A DNA stretch of 64,000 nt from Paludibacterium sp. (GCF_019232825.1 NZ_JAFAND010000133.1:35243-99242); one strand, 5' to 3'. Positions 34,097 to 45,044 are shown, counted from the first letter of the stretch. Numbers and translations: made by a program. Notes: generated by a model not told the origin, from the letters alone.

Positions 34097-34756
34097 ATGT
34101 CTACGACAGTCCATGCTCTGATGTCCCGGCAGGATCTCGCCTTCACCGTCGCCGCCTACCTGTTGGGCTCGCTGTCTTTCGCCGTCATCGTCAGCAAACT
34201 GATGAGCATCGAGGACCCGCGCAGCTACGGATCGAAGAACCCTGGCGCCACCAATGTGCTGCGTAGCGGCAACAAGGCCGCCGCCGCGCTGACGCTCTTG
34301 GGCGATGGCGTCAAGGGGTTGGTCGCCGTGCTGGTGGTCAAGGCGCTCGGCGCGCAATTCGGTGTGGACGATGCCGGGGTCGCTTGGGTGGCGTTGGCGG
34401 TGGTGGTGGGCCATATGTGGCCGCTATTCTTCAACTTCAAAGGGGGCAAGGGTGTGGCCACCGCCATGGGCGCGATGTTCGGGCTCCATCCGCTGTTGGG
34501 ACTCGCCGTGGTGCTGACTTGGCTTCTGGTGGCTTTCATTTGGCGCTATTCGTCGCTGGCCGCCATGCTGTCGCTCGGCCTGTCGCCCCTGTTCGCCGCC
34601 TTTTTGCTGCCGCGCGGCACGCCGCAGCTCGGCATCACCTTGGTCATCGGCTTGCTGGTGTTCTACCGTCACCGCGATAACCTGATCAAGCTGCTGACAC
34701 GCCAGGAAAAGAAGATCGGCGAAAAGCCGAGACCCTCGGCGGACCCGCATCAGTAA
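34097..34756 (+). CDS. plsY: acyl-phosphate glycerol-3-phosphate acyltransferase
   Basis: A 219-residue inner-membrane enzyme that makes lysophosphatidic acid from acyl-phosphate and glycerol-3-phosphate. Three conserved loops are visible: GSLSFAVIVSKL, SYGSKNPGATNVLR and GHMWPLFFNFKGGKGVATAMG. I took the ATG at 34097 (MSTTVHAL); in-frame codons back to 34046 lie in the region shared with folB's start, and 34121 is a possible shorter start. A bidirectional terminator follows. Confidence 0.95.
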   Translation: MSTTVHALMSRQDLAFTVAAYLLGSLSFAVIVSKLMSIEDPRSYGSKNPGATNVLRSGNKAAAALTLLGDGVKGLVAVLVVKALGAQFGVDDAGVAWVALAVVVGHMWPLFFNFKGGKGVATAMGAMFGLHPLLGLAVVLTWLLVAFIWRYSSLAAMLSLGLSPLFAAFLLPRGTPQLGITLVIGLLVFYRHRDNLIKLLTRQEKKIGEKPRPSADPHQ

Positions 34757-34762
34757 GTATTG

Positions 34763-34811
34763 CCTCGCAAAAAAATGGCCCGCGTATCACGCGGGCCATT
34801 TTTTTGCGAGG
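34763..34811. terminator. bidirectional terminator, 23-bp perfect stem
   Basis: Bases 34763-34785 pair perfectly with 34789-34811 around ATC. GC core GGCCCGCGT with A7/T7 flanks, so it can end both plsY and the convergent deacetylase gene. Confidence 0.92.
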
Positions 34812-34816
34812 GGCGG

Positions 34817-35776
34817 CTAGCCGTCCGACAGCACGCGGATATGCGCGGTGACGCTGCGGCCAAGCGCCGAAAGGTCATAGCCGCCTTCCAGTACCGACAC
34901 GATGCGTCCCTGGCAGTACAAATCGGCGATCTGCACCATGTGGCGCGTGACCCATTCGTAGTCGGCCTCCACCAGTCCCAACGAGCCCATATCGTCCTCG
35001 CGATGCGCGTCGAAACCCGCCGAGATGAAGATCATCTCCGGCTGAAAGGCATGCAATTGCGGTAGCCAGACGTTTTCCACCGCCTCGCGGAATTCGGCGC
35101 CGCCACTGCCTGCGCGCAGCGGCACGTTGTGCATGTTCTCGCCGAGCGGGTGGTCGCCGCAGTAGGGATAGAACGGATGTTGGAAGATCGACACCATCAT
35201 GACGCGGGGGTCGTCATGGAAGATCTCTTCCGTGCCGTTACCGTGGTGAACGTCGAAGTCGATCACGGCAACGCGGCTGAGCTTGTAGTGCGAGAGCGCG
35301 TGCGCCACACCGACGGCGATGTTGTTGAAAAAGCAGAAGCCCATCGATTTGGCGCTTTCCGCGTGATGACCGGGCGGGCGAATGGCGCAGAAAGCGTTGG
35401 GCACCTTGTCCTCGCACACGAGTTCGACGGCCTTGACCACGGCGCCGGCGGCCCGCCTGGCCGCCAGGAGCGTGCCGGGCGACATGGCGGTGTCCGGGTC
35501 GACGCGAAACGTGCCGACCGTGGGCACGCTGGCTTCAATGTATTCGACGTAACGCGGGGGATGCACGCGGGCCAGCTGTTGCTCGGTGACTTCCGGCGCT
35601 TCCACTTCCTGCAAGGAATCGAAGATCTGGGATGCCATCAGTTGATCGCGGATGGCGGTTAGACGCTCCGGGCATTCGGGATGTCCGGCCCCCATATTGT
35701 GCTGCAAACAATCCGAATGCGTGACGTAGGCCGTGAGGCCGGTACGGTGCCAGTGGGTTTTCAGCCAGGTGAACAC
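34817..35776 (-). CDS. histone deacetylase-family (HdaH/AcuC-like) amidohydrolase
   Basis: A 319-residue zinc hydrolase of the HDAC fold. The active-site series is complete: RPPGHHAE with the His pair, DFDVHHGNGT with the zinc-binding Asp and His, FISAGFDAH with the second zinc Asp, and EGGYDL near the end. Bacterial members deacetylate acetylpolyamines, acetyl-lysines or small amides. The start is GTG at 35776, five bases after AGGAG. A protein acetyltransferase (Pat type) is encoded about 10 kb away and a cadaverine-making operon about 20 kb away, but a functional link is speculative. Confidence 0.93.
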   Translation of the reverse strand: MFTWLKTHWHRTGLTAYVTHSDCLQHNMGAGHPECPERLTAIRDQLMASQIFDSLQEVEAPEVTEQQLARVHPPRYVEYIEASVPTVGTFRVDPDTAMSPGTLLAARRAAGAVVKAVELVCEDKVPNAFCAIRPPGHHAESAKSMGFCFFNNIAVGVAHALSHYKLSRVAVIDFDVHHGNGTEEIFHDDPRVMMVSIFQHPFYPYCGDHPLGENMHNVPLRAGSGGAEFREAVENVWLPQLHAFQPEMIFISAGFDAHREDDMGSLGLVEADYEWVTRHMVQIADLYCQGRIVSVLEGGYDLSALGRSVTAHIRVLSDG

Positions 35777-35998
35777 GCCTTCTCCTCGGGGCGTTGCTGA
35801 GTTTTTATGTGTGCTGCCTATCCTCAGCGAAGCCAGCTATTTTCGTTATGTTATGCATAATGCTTGAAGTTTTTATCCAAATCAACTTGTTGAGATAAAT
35901 GGTATTTTCGCCACGCCACGGGTTTCTAAAAGGCGCGTACGCCACGAACTTCCTTTTCTGAATATAGTCCCATTCGCTTTAAAAATGCTGCGGTCAGT

Positions 35999-37168
35999 AT
36001 GCGAATTCCCCTGTTTTCATGGCTTTGTCGTGTGGTGCGGCACCGGCCCAAGGCGATGTTGGCGCTCATCGGTATCGGTTCGTGCGTGGGCGCGTTGCTG
36101 TTTTACTGGGTGACAAACGGCAAGGACACGCCGGTGTTGACCGTGACGGTGGCGCGAGGCGATCTGGAGCAGGCGGTGTTGGCCAGCGGCGTGCTCAAAC
36201 CCATCCGGCAGGTGGACGTCGGCGCGCAGGCCAGCGGTCAGTTGCAGCGCTTGCATGTGCAGTTGGGGCAGCGTGTAGCCAAAGGGCAACTCTTGGCCGA
36301 GATAGATCCTTCCTTGGCGCAAGGGAAGTTGCAAATGGCGCAAGCCGATCTCGATGCCAGCTTGGCCGAGCGGCGCGGCAAGCTGGCGACGCTCGCAAGC
36401 GCCGATCAGGAAGTTTCGCGCCAGGCGCGTTTGCTTGCCGCGGACGCAACCTCGGAAAAGGGGTGGCTGGATGCGCATCATAAGCGGGATGAATTGCGCG
36501 CGTCGTTAGCCATGCTGGATGCGCAAATCGTCAAGCAGCGCTACCAGATCGGCCAGGCGCGCGTCGAATTGGGCTATACCCGCATCGTCGCGCCGATGGC
36601 CGGCGAAGTCCTGACGCGGGATACCAAGGAGGGCCAGACGGTCATCGCCGTACAGGAGGTGCCCAAGATTCTGTCGCTGGGCGATTTGTCGCGCATGGAG
36701 GTCCAGGCCCAGGTGTCCGAAGCCGACGTGTTGCGCGTCCAACCTGGGCAGCGTGCCTATTTCAGTCTGCTGGGCGCGCCGGATGCGCGCTATTTCGGCA
36801 CCGTCAGTTCGATTCGGCCCACGCCGGAGAAAATCAACAATGCGATGTTCTATACCGTGCTGTTCGACGTCGATAATCCCGAGCGTTTGCTGCGTGTCGA
36901 TATGACCGTGCAGGTCGGCGTGATCCAGGCGGAGGTGAAAAATGGTCTGTTGCTGCCCATGTCGGCCCTGGGCGAGCAGACCGCCGATGGCCGTCATCGC
37001 GTCAAGGTGCTGCCCGGGGAGGGTGAGCCGGTGGAACGATTGGTACGCATCGGCCTCAAGGGGCGAACCCAAGCGCAAGTGCTCGATGGCCTCAAGGAGG
37101 GTGAGCGGGTGGTGTCCACCGAGGTGAGAGAGGACGAGGGCGGCGTTCAGTTCTCGGTCGGGGGGTAG
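35999..37168 (+). CDS. macA: MacA-like periplasmic adaptor of an ABC efflux pump
   Basis: A 389-residue membrane-fusion protein. An N-terminal membrane anchor (about 19-38) precedes a lipoyl-like domain (VDVGAQASGQLQRLHVQLGQRVAKGQLLAEIDPSLAQ), a coiled-coil hairpin (about 105-185), a second lipoyl half (GYTRIVAPMAGEVL) and a beta-barrel domain. It would join the inner-membrane ABC protein to the outer-membrane channel. macB starts three bases after the stop. A 10-base palindrome TTATGCATAA at 35851 lies in the AT-rich upstream gap, but no regulator gene is adjacent. Confidence 0.93.
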   Translation: MRIPLFSWLCRVVRHRPKAMLALIGIGSCVGALLFYWVTNGKDTPVLTVTVARGDLEQAVLASGVLKPIRQVDVGAQASGQLQRLHVQLGQRVAKGQLLAEIDPSLAQGKLQMAQADLDASLAERRGKLATLASADQEVSRQARLLAADATSEKGWLDAHHKRDELRASLAMLDAQIVKQRYQIGQARVELGYTRIVAPMAGEVLTRDTKEGQTVIAVQEVPKILSLGDLSRMEVQAQVSEADVLRVQPGQRAYFSLLGAPDARYFGTVSSIRPTPEKINNAMFYTVLFDVDNPERLLRVDMTVQVGVIQAEVKNGLLLPMSALGEQTADGRHRVKVLPGEGEPVERLVRIGLKGRTQAQVLDGLKEGERVVSTEVREDEGGVQFSVGG

Positions 37169-37170
37169 CC

Positions 37171-39126
37171 ATGAGAGAGGCTTTGTTGGCGCTGGATACC
37201 GTCAGCCGACGCTTCCTATCGGGCGCGGGGGCGGTCGATGTGCTGCAAGCGGTGACGCTGCGCATCCACGCCGGAGAAATGGTGGCGATTGTCGGCGCTT
37301 CAGGATCCGGCAAATCGACGTTGATGAATCTTCTCGGCTGTCTGGATCGGCCCACGTCCGGGCAATATCGCGTCGATGGCGTCGACGTGTCGACCCTGTC
37401 GCCGGATGCGCTGGCACGCCTGCGGCGGGAGCATTTCGGTTTCGTATTCCAGCGCTACCATCTGTTGCCCCATCTCGACGCGGTGGACAACGTGGCGATG
37501 CCCGCGGTATACGCCGGCGTCGCGCGCGAGGCGCGCCGTGTGCGGGCGCGCGCGCTGTTGGTGCGCCTGGGGTTGCGCGCGCAGCTGACGCAGCGGCCCA
37601 GCCAGCTGTCGGGCGGACAGCAGCAGCGGGTCAGCATCGCGCGTGCATTGATGAACGGCGGCGCGGTAATTCTGGCGGACGAGCCGACCGGCGCGCTCGA
37701 CCATCATAGCGGGCAGGAGGTGATGACCATCCTGCATGAGCTGAATCAGGCCGGCCATACGGTGATCATCGTTACGCACGATCGTCAATTGGCGGCCCAG
37801 GCGGGGCGTGTGGTCGAATTGCGGGACGGCAAGGTCGTCAGCGATGGCGCGGCGCCGAGCGTCATACCGCAAGCCGTGGCCGTCGACACGATTGCCGCAG
37901 TCGACAGCGGGGCGGGGCAGGATTCGCTACGCTGGGGACAAGTGGTGGATGCGTTCAAAATGGCGTTGTTCGCGCTGGGTGCCAATCGTTTGCGCAGCGC
38001 GCTGACCATGCTTGGCATCGTTATCGGTATTGCGTCGGTCGTCTCCATTGTCGCGCTGGGCAACGGCGCGCGCGAAGCGATGCTCAAGGAAATCCGCACC
38101 ATCGGCACCAATGCCATCTTTGTGTATCGTGGCCGCGACTGGGGCGACGACAAGGCCGACAGCATCAGAACGTTGTTGCCGGCGGATCTGGCGGCGCTAT
38201 CCGCCGAACCCTACGTCGACAGCGTGACACCCGAGACGTCCAGCACGGTCCGCCTGCGGTGGGGTAATACCGATGTCGATGCCTGGGCGATGGGCGGCGG
38301 GGAGGATGTCTTCCGGGTCATGAACCGCACGTTGGTGCTCGGGCGCGGGTTCAACGCCGATGATTTGCGCCGACAGTCGCAAGTGGTGGTCATCGATCAC
38401 AACGCGTGGCGCAAGCTATTCGGTCTGCGCGCGGATGTGCTGGGACAGGTGGTGCTGATCGGTTCCATGCCGGCGGAGGTGATCGGCGTCGTGGGTAAAA
38501 GCAGCGATCGCTGGAGCAGCAAGCAGATTCAGGTGTGGCTGCCCTACAGCACCGTCGCGAGTAGGGTGTTCGGGCGCCTGTACTTCGACAGCCTGACGGT
38601 GCGCATACGCGATGGGGTCTCCATGGATCTGGCCGAGCGGCAGGTCGCTCGCCTTCTGACGCAGCTTCATGGCGAGAAGGACTTTTTTACGCAAAATATG
38701 GATGCGGTATTTAAATCGATCAACAACGTCACCCGCATGCTGTCGTTGTTCTTGGTGCTGGTGGCGACCATTTCTCTGATCGTCGGCGGTGTTGGCGTAA
38801 TGAACATCATGCTGGTTTCAGTTTCCGAGCGCACACGTGAGATCGGTATCCGGATGGCGGTGGGCGCGCGCCAGCGCGATGTCATGCTGCAGTTCTTGAT
38901 CGAGGCGATATTGGTGTGTCTGGCCGGCGGTGCTGTCGGTATTTTGCTGGCGCTTGGCATCGGCGGTGTGGTTTCTTTGATGACGGAGAGTTTCGAGATG
39001 CTGTTCTCCGCAGGGGCGGTGTTGTTGGCGGTGGGGTGCGCCGCCGGCATCGGGGTGACGTTCGGTTTTTGGCCCGCGCGCAACGCAGCCCGGCTCGATC
39101 CCGTGGTCGCGCTGGCGCGGGAGTGA
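37171..39126 (+). CDS. macB: MacB-like ABC transporter, fused ATPase and permease
   Basis: A 651-residue fusion. The N-terminal ATPase has Walker [10 protein letters not shown] near 37-45, signature [15 protein letters not shown] near 147 and Walker [14 protein letters not shown] membrane segment near 273-295 ([24 protein letters not shown]) leads into a large periplasmic MacB domain, then three C-terminal membrane segments ([22 protein letters not shown] onward). MacB moves substrates such as macrolides, lipopeptides or siderophores from the periplasm through an outer-membrane channel; the substrate here is unknown. Forms an operon with macA and the outer-membrane factor. Confidence 0.95.
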   Translation: MREALLALDTVSRRFLSGAGAVDVLQAVTLRIHAGEMVAIVGASGSGKSTLMNLLGCLDRPTSGQYRVDGVDVSTLSPDALARLRREHFGFVFQRYHLLPHLDAVDNVAMPAVYAGVAREARRVRARALLVRLGLRAQLTQRPSQLSGGQQQRVSIARALMNGGAVILADEPTGALDHHSGQEVMTILHELNQAGHTVIIVTHDRQLAAQAGRVVELRDGKVVSDGAAPSVIPQAVAVDTIAAVDSGAGQDSLRWGQVVDAFKMALFALGANRLRSALTMLGIVIGIASVVSIVALGNGAREAMLKEIRTIGTNAIFVYRGRDWGDDKADSIRTLLPADLAALSAEPYVDSVTPETSSTVRLRWGNTDVDAWAMGGGEDVFRVMNRTLVLGRGFNADDLRRQSQVVVIDHNAWRKLFGLRADVLGQVVLIGSMPAEVIGVVGKSSDRWSSKQIQVWLPYSTVASRVFGRLYFDSLTVRIRDGVSMDLAERQVARLLTQLHGEKDFFTQNMDAVFKSINNVTRMLSLFLVLVATISLIVGGVGVMNIMLVSVSERTREIGIRMAVGARQRDVMLQFLIEAILVCLAGGAVGILLALGIGGVVSLMTESFEMLFSAGAVLLAVGCAAGIGVTFGFWPARNAARLDPVVALARE

Positions 39127-39128
39127 GC

Positions 39129-40451
39129 ATGCAACGGTTGAAACGCGCGCTCCTCTTGCCGGTCATGTTGCTGTCCGCTTGCGCGGTTGCACCCTATACG
39201 CGCCCGATCACCGAGTGCCCGGACGGCGTGACGCTGCAGGCCGACGGCTGGTGGCGCCAGTTTGGCGATCCCGCGCTCGAAGCGGTAGTGACGGAGTCGT
39301 TGCGCTGTAATGTTGACCTTGCCAAGCAGGCCATCGCCGTGGAACGCGCCCGATTGACGCTTGAGCAGGGCGATCTCGTGCCGGCTGGCGTTGTTAGCGA
39401 TTCGGTGGAGAAACCGCTTGGCGGCGGCGGCGCCATCCGGCTGGGCAAGGCTGCTCTCTCCATTGCCTATGAGGTGGACTTGTGGGGACGGGTTCGATTT
39501 GGGCGCTTGGCCGACTATTGGTGGACACAGGCCAGTGAATTTGAGCGGCAGGCTGCGGCGTTGTCGCTGTCCGCCGCTGCCGCCGGCGGTTATTGGCAAG
39601 TCGCGGCACTGACGCAGCAACGGATGCTGGCGCGCGATAACGTGCTCACCTTGCAGCAGTTGCTGCAGCGGGTTGATGCCGCGGTACAAAGCGGGGATAT
39701 GGCGCCAAACGCGTTATGGCAATTGCAGCGGCGGATGCTGGCGGAACAGCAGCATGTGAGTGAGCTGGCGCGACAGCAGGATAGGGCGCGACGAGATCTG
39801 GCTCAGTTGCTTGACCGTCCCTCGCTGCCGGATGCCGATACCGTGCCAATGCCTGCCGGCGCCTTGCCGGACATTCAAGCCGACTTGCCTGCCGCATTAT
39901 TGGCCCGGCGTCCGGATGTGGCCGCCAGCGAGGCGCGCCTGAAACAGCTTTGGGCCAAAGTGGGGCAGGCGCAAACGGAATTTATGCCCAAATTGACGCT
40001 GACGGGAGCGCTGGGAGGGGCGAGTGTCGATTTGGCGCGGGTGCTGAGCCAACCTGCCGCCACGCTGGCCGGCTCTCTGACGTTGCCCTTTGTCGATTGG
40101 CGGACGTTGGACCTCAAGCGTCAACAAGCGATGCTGGCGTATCGGGAGGCGGAGCAGGATTATCGGCGAAGCGTCCACCAGGCCTTGCGCGAGGTCGATG
40201 AGGTATTGAGGCTGCGGCAAAAATTGCTGGCAGAGTATGCCGGTTTGCAACAGCAATGGACGTTGGCGGGTAAAAGCGAGCGTGAGGCGGAGGCGCGCTA
40301 TCGTGCTGGTGCGACAGGGCGGCAAGATTGGTACGAGGCGCAACTGACGCGGCGCCGATTGGAAATGCAACTGTCGGCTAACCGCCTGTCGCAATTGCAG
40401 AATTTGGCGGTGGCGTATAAAGCCTTTGGCGGTGCGCCGGTCGCGCGCTGA
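39129..40451 (+). CDS. outer-membrane efflux lipoprotein (TolC/NodT family)
   Basis: A 440-residue outer-membrane factor. It starts with a lipoprotein signal MQRLKRALLLPVMLLSAC, the lipobox cysteine being residue 18. The rest has the coiled-coil-rich repeats of the NodT family, including LLARRPDVAASEARLKQLWAKVGQAQTEFMPKLTL split over the second half. Some expected glycine-turn segments are short, so the protein is slightly smaller than usual (about 460-480). The ATG lies two bases after the macB stop. With macA and macB it makes a complete tripartite pump; sequence alone does not show the substrate. Confidence 0.9.
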   Translation: MQRLKRALLLPVMLLSACAVAPYTRPITECPDGVTLQADGWWRQFGDPALEAVVTESLRCNVDLAKQAIAVERARLTLEQGDLVPAGVVSDSVEKPLGGGGAIRLGKAALSIAYEVDLWGRVRFGRLADYWWTQASEFERQAAALSLSAAAAGGYWQVAALTQQRMLARDNVLTLQQLLQRVDAAVQSGDMAPNALWQLQRRMLAEQQHVSELARQQDRARRDLAQLLDRPSLPDADTVPMPAGALPDIQADLPAALLARRPDVAASEARLKQLWAKVGQAQTEFMPKLTLTGALGGASVDLARVLSQPAATLAGSLTLPFVDWRTLDLKRQQAMLAYREAEQDYRRSVHQALREVDEVLRLRQKLLAEYAGLQQQWTLAGKSEREAEARYRAGATGRQDWYEAQLTRRRLEMQLSANRLSQLQNLAVAYKAFGGAPVAR

Positions 40452-40493
40452 AAAGGGGGGCGTCGACATCGGCGCTCGCCCCCCTCTCAGCCG

Positions 40494-41444
40494 TTAGAGC
40501 AAAAAGTCCTTCGAAATGCCCTTGCGGCGTAGGATGCGTCGCAACTGTTCCAGACCTTCAATTTGGATCTGCCGGACGCGTTCCCGCGTGAGGTTCAGCG
40601 CGGCGGCCAGCTCTTCCAGCGTGCAGATTTCGTGGCTATTCAGCCCATAGCGCCGTTCGATCACCATGCGCTGTTTTTCATTGAGCTGCGCCATCCATTC
40701 CTGCACGAACCGTTCGAGCTGGTTGTTGTGCAACTGCATTTCCGGCTCGTCGTGCTGTTCGTCGGGGATCGATTCGCCGATGGACAGCATGGGGTCGATA
40801 TCGAGCGGTGCATCGAGCGAGGCCATGCGCTCGTTCAAGTTCATCACCCGGCGGACCTCGCTGACCGGACGGTCGACCAGATGAGCGATTTCCTCCAAGG
40901 TCGGTTCGCGGCCGACTTGGCTTTCCAAGTGGCGCGCGGCGCGCAGATAAACGTTGAGCTCTTTGATGACGTGCACCGGCAGGCGGATGGTGCGCGATTG
41001 ATTCATGATGGCGCGCTCGATGCTTTGGCGGATCCACCAGGTGGCATAGGTGGAGAAGCGGAATCCGCGTTCAGGATCGAACTTCTCCAGCGCGTGCATC
41101 AGGCCGATATTGCCTTCCTCGATGAGATCGAGCAGGGCCAGGCCTCGGTTGATATAGTGCTTGGCGATGTTCACAACCAGGCGTAGGTTGTGCTCGACCA
41201 TTTTTTGCCGGGCTTCGAACTCGCCTTGTACCACGCGGCGAGCCAGCTCCAGCTCTTCCTTGGGTGTCAGAAGGGCATTATTGCCGATATCGTTCAGATA
41301 GATCTGTGTGACATCGGCCGTTTCGTCATGGGCAAGTGGTGCGTCAGTGCTTTCTTCGCTTTCGGTTGGTTCGGCGACAGTCTCTTCGGCACCCGCATCA
41401 TCTACGGTTTCCTCATCTTCGAGGATATCGAGTTCATTGTTCAT
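40494..41444 (-). CDS. rpoS: RNA polymerase sigma factor RpoS
   Basis: A 316-residue sigma-70-family factor for stationary phase and stress. Region 1.2 is [28 protein letters not shown], region 2 includes [39 protein letters not shown], and region 4.2 is [28 protein letters not shown]. The acidic N-terminal extension (residues 1-40) is longer than in E. coli. Position downstream of surE-pcm-nlpD makes the RpoS assignment firm. In other bacteria a main rpoS promoter lies inside nlpD. Confidence 0.96.
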   Translation of the reverse strand: MNNELDILEDEETVDDAGAEETVAEPTESEESTDAPLAHDETADVTQIYLNDIGNNALLTPKEELELARRVVQGEFEARQKMVEHNLRLVVNIAKHYINRGLALLDLIEEGNIGLMHALEKFDPERGFRFSTYATWWIRQSIERAIMNQSRTIRLPVHVIKELNVYLRAARHLESQVGREPTLEEIAHLVDRPVSEVRRVMNLNERMASLDAPLDIDPMLSIGESIPDEQHDEPEMQLHNNQLERFVQEWMAQLNEKQRMVIERRYGLNSHEICTLEELAAALNLTRERVRQIQIEGLEQLRRILRRKGISKDFLL

Positions 41445-41487
41445 GCTTCCCCCGCCTAATTGTCGCCCCGGCTGGGAACGCTCCCGT

Positions 41488-42540
41488 TCAGGGCTTGCTG
41501 TTCAGGAACTGCATTGGATCCACAGGCTTGCCGAATTTACGGATCTCGAAATGCAGCTTGACTTGATCCGCATCCGTATTTCCCATTTCGGCAATCTTCT
41601 GCCCTTTCTTTACGGATTGCCCCTCTTTGACCAGTAGTTGGCTATTGTGGGCGTATGCCGACAGAAATGTCTTGTTATGTTTGATGATAATGAGTTTGCC
41701 GTAACCTCTCAGCCCACTACCGCTGTATACGACTTTACCATCGGCTGCGGCCAGGACGGGTTGTCCCATGCGGCCACCGATATCCACCCCCTTGTTGGTG
41801 TCGGAAAAACCGCGCAGCACCTTGCCATTGACCGGCCAAGTCCAGACCACGCTGTCCTCGCCGGCCGATGCCGGCGCTGAACTGCTTTCTTTGGCCACCG
41901 TAGCGGCTGGGGCCGATGCGACTACCGGTGCGCTGGTGGCCGGCTTGACGGCTTTGTCCACCAGGTGACCGCTGCCTTCGCTTTCTGCCCCTATGGCATG
42001 TGCCGCGGAATCAGAATATGCCAACTTTAGGGCTTTTGGATAGATCTTCTGCGCAGTTTGCGCAGAAGGCCCGTTCGTTGCTGTGGCGACAGTGCCTACC
42101 GACGGCAATGTTGCTGCCTGATCGCCAGAGGGCGGCGTTAGCCGCAGGACCTGGCCGACCTTGATATTAAAGTCCGGCAGGTTGTTCCAAGCGGCAACCT
42201 GCTGATATTTCAAGCCATGCGCCAACGAAATCCGGAACAGGTTTTCGCCTGGCGCCACGACATGGGTCTTGCCGTCATTGCTGCTGACGGTGGCCGTCTT
42301 TACCGGCGACGGGCTGCCGCTAATGGGCGCATCGGCCTTGTAAGGCGCGGTTTGCGCGCTGCCGCTTTCCACCGGCGCGGCCGGTGTAGCGGCAGGGGCC
42401 GGGCGAACGGCACGCTGCTGTAGCGGCGTGCTGCCAGATTCGACCGGCGCAGGTTGCTGAACGAAACTGCTGCAGCCGCACAGCCCCAACACAGCCAACG
42501 CGCTGATCAGTCGGGTGCGGCAAGATGGCAAGATCATCAT
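41488..42540 (-). CDS. nlpD: NlpD-like lipoprotein with LysM and degenerate M23 domain
   Basis: A 350-residue lipoprotein (LGLCGCSSF signal, Cys22 or 23). A Pro/Ala-rich linker leads to a LysM domain ([21 protein letters not shown]...VGQVLRL, about 91-134), a second linker, and a C-terminal M23 LytM domain (about 240-350). The LytM metal site is incomplete: GVDIGG replaces the H-x-x-x-D motif and KLHFEIR lacks the first His of HxH, as in E. coli NlpD. So it should activate an amidase during division and not cut peptidoglycan itself. It lies 43 bases upstream of rpoS. Confidence 0.94.
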   Translation of the reverse strand: MMILPSCRTRLISALAVLGLCGCSSFVQQPAPVESGSTPLQQRAVRPAPAATPAAPVESGSAQTAPYKADAPISGSPSPVKTATVSSNDGKTHVVAPGENLFRISLAHGLKYQQVAAWNNLPDFNIKVGQVLRLTPPSGDQAATLPSVGTVATATNGPSAQTAQKIYPKALKLAYSDSAAHAIGAESEGSGHLVDKAVKPATSAPVVASAPAATVAKESSSAPASAGEDSVVWTWPVNGKVLRGFSDTNKGVDIGGRMGQPVLAAADGKVVYSGSGLRGYGKLIIIKHNKTFLSAYAHNSQLLVKEGQSVKKGQKIAEMGNTDADQVKLHFEIRKFGKPVDPMQFLNSKP

Positions 42541-42624
42541 TCGAACTTTTTATATGCTAACTGAGATAAATTGTAAATTGTCCAACAATACCTTTGTGGT
42601 ATTTATGCTGTTCGCTTGCGGGCG

Positions 42625-43293
42625 CTAATCCCGTCCGGGCAGGAGCGGGACGAACTTCACCGCGTCCAGTTTGGTTTTTTGCACGCCCTGACGGCCTTTC
42701 TCGATATGCCACAGGTGTTGTTCGGTATCGCCCAGCGGCATGATGAGACGGCCCCCCTCGGCGAGTTGTCCGAGCAAGGCTTCGGGCACGGCCTTGGCGG
42801 CGGCAGTCATGATGATGCCGTCAAAGGGCGCTGCCTCGGGCAGTCCGAAGTGGCCATCGCCATGAACTAGCCGAGCATGGACGAGTTTGGCCGCGCGTAA
42901 ATTCTTTCTGGCTTTGTCCAGTAGCGCGCCGATACGTTCAATTGAATAGACTGTGGCACCCATCTTGAGTAACACGGCAGTCTGGTAGCCACAGCCCGTG
43001 CCAATTTCCAGTACTTTTCCGATCGGCCGGTCTGCGAACAATAATTCGGTCATGCGCGCCACGGTCAGTGGCTGGGAAATGGTTTGCCCCATGCCGATGG
43101 GCAGGGCGACGTCGTCGTAGGCGCGGGTAGCCAGGGCCTGATCGACGAAGAGGTGGCGCTGAACCTCGTACATCGCCGCCAGGACGCGTTCGTCGCGAAT
43201 GCCGGCTTGCCGGAGCCGGTCGACCATGCGCATGCGCGTCCGATCGGACAACATGCCGTAGTCCTGGCGTGACGATGTCAGCTGCAGAGCCAT
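42625..43293 (-). CDS. pcm: protein-L-isoaspartate O-methyltransferase
   Basis: A 222-residue repair methyltransferase that acts on isoaspartyl residues in aged proteins. The SAM site [19 protein letters not shown] lies near residues 93-111, with the family's [21 protein letters not shown] before it. It overlaps the end of surE by 16 bases and precedes nlpD, the classical stress-survival cluster. It is a typical length (about 210-220). Confidence 0.96.
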   Translation of the reverse strand: MALQLTSSRQDYGMLSDRTRMRMVDRLRQAGIRDERVLAAMYEVQRHLFVDQALATRAYDDVALPIGMGQTISQPLTVARMTELLFADRPIGKVLEIGTGCGYQTAVLLKMGATVYSIERIGALLDKARKNLRAAKLVHARLVHGDGHFGLPEAAPFDGIIMTAAAKAVPEALLGQLAEGGRLIMPLGDTEQHLWHIEKGRQGVQKTKLDAVKFVPLLPGRD

Positions 43294-44021
43294 GTCTTGA
43301 TCCCATCCTGTTGGTCGTATGCCGTCAGATCGATCATCAACGGGGTGACCGATATGCGGTTGTTGGCGATGGCGTGAAAATCGGTGCCTTCGCCGGCGTC
43401 TTGCACGCTGCCGGGTGGGCCGACCCAGTATACGGTTTCTCCGCGCGGCGTGGCGGTCTTGATAACGGGTTCGGCCATATGTCGACGGCCAAGCCGGGTG
43501 ACGCAGATGCCGTCGATGTTATCGACCGGAATATCCGGGACATTAACGTTGAGCAACACCGGCATGTTGAAGGGTTTTTGCAGACAGCGTTCCACCAACC
43601 GCTCCACCGCGTGGCAGGCGGTCGGCAGGTTGTCGGCGGTGCTTGCCGCCAGCGAGAAGGCCAGTGCGGGAATGCCGAGCAGAAAAGCTTCGGTCGCGGC
43701 GGCCACCGTGCCGGAATAGAGCGTGTCATCGCCCATGTTCGGGCCATGATTGATTCCCGAGATGACCATGTCGGGCCGGAAATCCAACAATCCTGTGACC
43801 GCCAAATGCACGCAGTCTGTCGGTGTGCCGTTGACGAAGAAAAAGCCGTTGGGCGCTTTGCGCACCGACAGCGGACGGTCGAGCGTCAGCGAATTGCTGG
43901 CGCCGGAGCGGTTGCGTTCCGGCGCGACGACGACGACATCGCCGAAGCGTCCCAGGGTGGCCGCCAGCGCGCTGATACCTGGGGCGAGATAGCCGTCGTC
44001 GTTGCTGATCAGAAACTTCAT
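43278..44021 (-). CDS. surE: 5'/3'-nucleotidase SurE
   Basis: A 247-residue metal-dependent nucleotidase for stationary-phase survival. It starts [16 protein letters not shown] with the metal-binding Asp pair, followed by [17 protein letters not shown] and [21 protein letters not shown], all SurE hallmarks. The ATG at 44021 was chosen because the protein then begins at its conserved first strand, with AGGGA eight bases upstream; longer in-frame starts add unlike sequence. Confidence 0.96.
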   Translation of the reverse strand: MKFLISNDDGYLAPGISALAATLGRFGDVVVVAPERNRSGASNSLTLDRPLSVRKAPNGFFFVNGTPTDCVHLAVTGLLDFRPDMVISGINHGPNMGDDTLYSGTVAAATEAFLLGIPALAFSLAASTADNLPTACHAVERLVERCLQKPFNMPVLLNVNVPDIPVDNIDGICVTRLGRRHMAEPVIKTATPRGETVYWVGPPGSVQDAGEGTDFHAIANNRISVTPLMIDLTAYDQQDGIKTWLCS

Positions 44022-44098
44022 GCCGTTTTCCCTAGATTTATCCGTCAATTGTATCGCTCGGGGGGGCTGTAAGAAAACTGTCGGACGTTGTCGAGCGA

Positions 44099-44123
44099 AG
44101 AAAAAACCCGCCAAGGGCGGGTT
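44099..44123 (-). terminator. terminator of nadA
   Basis: AACCCGCC and GGCGGGTT (44105-44123) with an AAG loop; on the minus strand the stem is followed by six T residues. Confidence 0.85.
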
Positions 44124-44129
44124 CGTGGG

Positions 44130-45044
44130 TCAGGCCAGGTAACGCTGGCTAAACGCCAGCATGCGCTCAATCGGCACCCTCGCCGCCGCCATTTGTTCCT
44201 CCGTCAGATAATCGATTTCCAGGCCGATACCGTCTTGGGCGCGCTGGACGGCCTCCACGGTGTTGAGCTTCATATACGGGCAGGAGTTGCACTGACAGCC
44301 GGCGTAGATCGGTGCTTGACGCAGGTCCAGATCCGGTCGCGCCTGACGCATGTTGTAGAGGATGCCGTCTTCGGTGGCGACGAAAATCACGTCCTTGGCC
44401 TCGCCTTGATAGCCTTTGACCCAGTTGAGCATGCCTGAGGTCGAGCCGACGTACTCGGCGCGCTGCAATACCGGCAGGGGGCTTTCCGGATGGGCGATCA
44501 GATGGGCTGCATCGACGGCGCCGATCGCCTCGTTCAGGGCGGTTTCATTGAACTTGTCGTGGACTTCGCATACCGCTGACCACAACGGCATATCGTAGCC
44601 GTATTGGAAGTTCAAATAGGCCCCCATGTTGCGATCCGGCGAAAAAATGACCTTTTTGCCCTGACGGTAGAGGTCGGCGATGACGTCGTCCACGTTGCGG
44701 CTGGTGACGATCCAGTCCGACAGTGCCTTATGCGCCGCACTGGAGTTGATATACGCCACATGCACATGATCCGGGTAGCTGTGGCGCCATTTTGCCAATG
44801 CCGTCACATCCGTCTGGGTGACGAGCGAACAGGTGGAGCCCGCATCGGGGAGCACCACCCGCGCTTTGGGATTGAGAATCTTGGCGGTTTCGGCCATGAA
44901 GCGGACGCCGGCGAACACGATGATGTCGGCCTGAGCCTCTTGGGCGTAAAGCGAGAGCTCCAGACTGTCTCCGACTTTGTCGGCCATCTGCTGAACTTCG
45001 GGCTGGGTGTAGTAGTGGGCAAGGGTGACGACGCGTTTCGTCAT
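44130..45044 (-). CDS. nadA: quinolinate synthase
   Basis: A 304-residue 4Fe-4S enzyme that condenses iminoaspartate with dihydroxyacetone phosphate in NAD synthesis. Candidate cluster ligands are Cys72 (GSTCSL), Cys159 (SAVCEVH) and one of the cysteines in GCQCNSCPYM (250-255). The N-terminal LAHYYTQPEVQQMAD and HPESPLPV blocks are typical. It is the short form (about 300 residues), without the N-terminal extension of E. coli NadA. ATG at 45044 begins the conserved part. nadB and nadC are not adjacent. Confidence 0.95.
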   Translation of the reverse strand: MTKRVVTLAHYYTQPEVQQMADKVGDSLELSLYAQEAQADIIVFAGVRFMAETAKILNPKARVVLPDAGSTCSLVTQTDVTALAKWRHSYPDHVHVAYINSSAAHKALSDWIVTSRNVDDVIADLYRQGKKVIFSPDRNMGAYLNFQYGYDMPLWSAVCEVHDKFNETALNEAIGAVDAAHLIAHPESPLPVLQRAEYVGSTSGMLNWVKGYQGEAKDVIFVATEDGILYNMRQARPDLDLRQAPIYAGCQCNSCPYMKLNTVEAVQRAQDGIGLEIDYLTEEQMAAARVPIERMLAFSQRYLA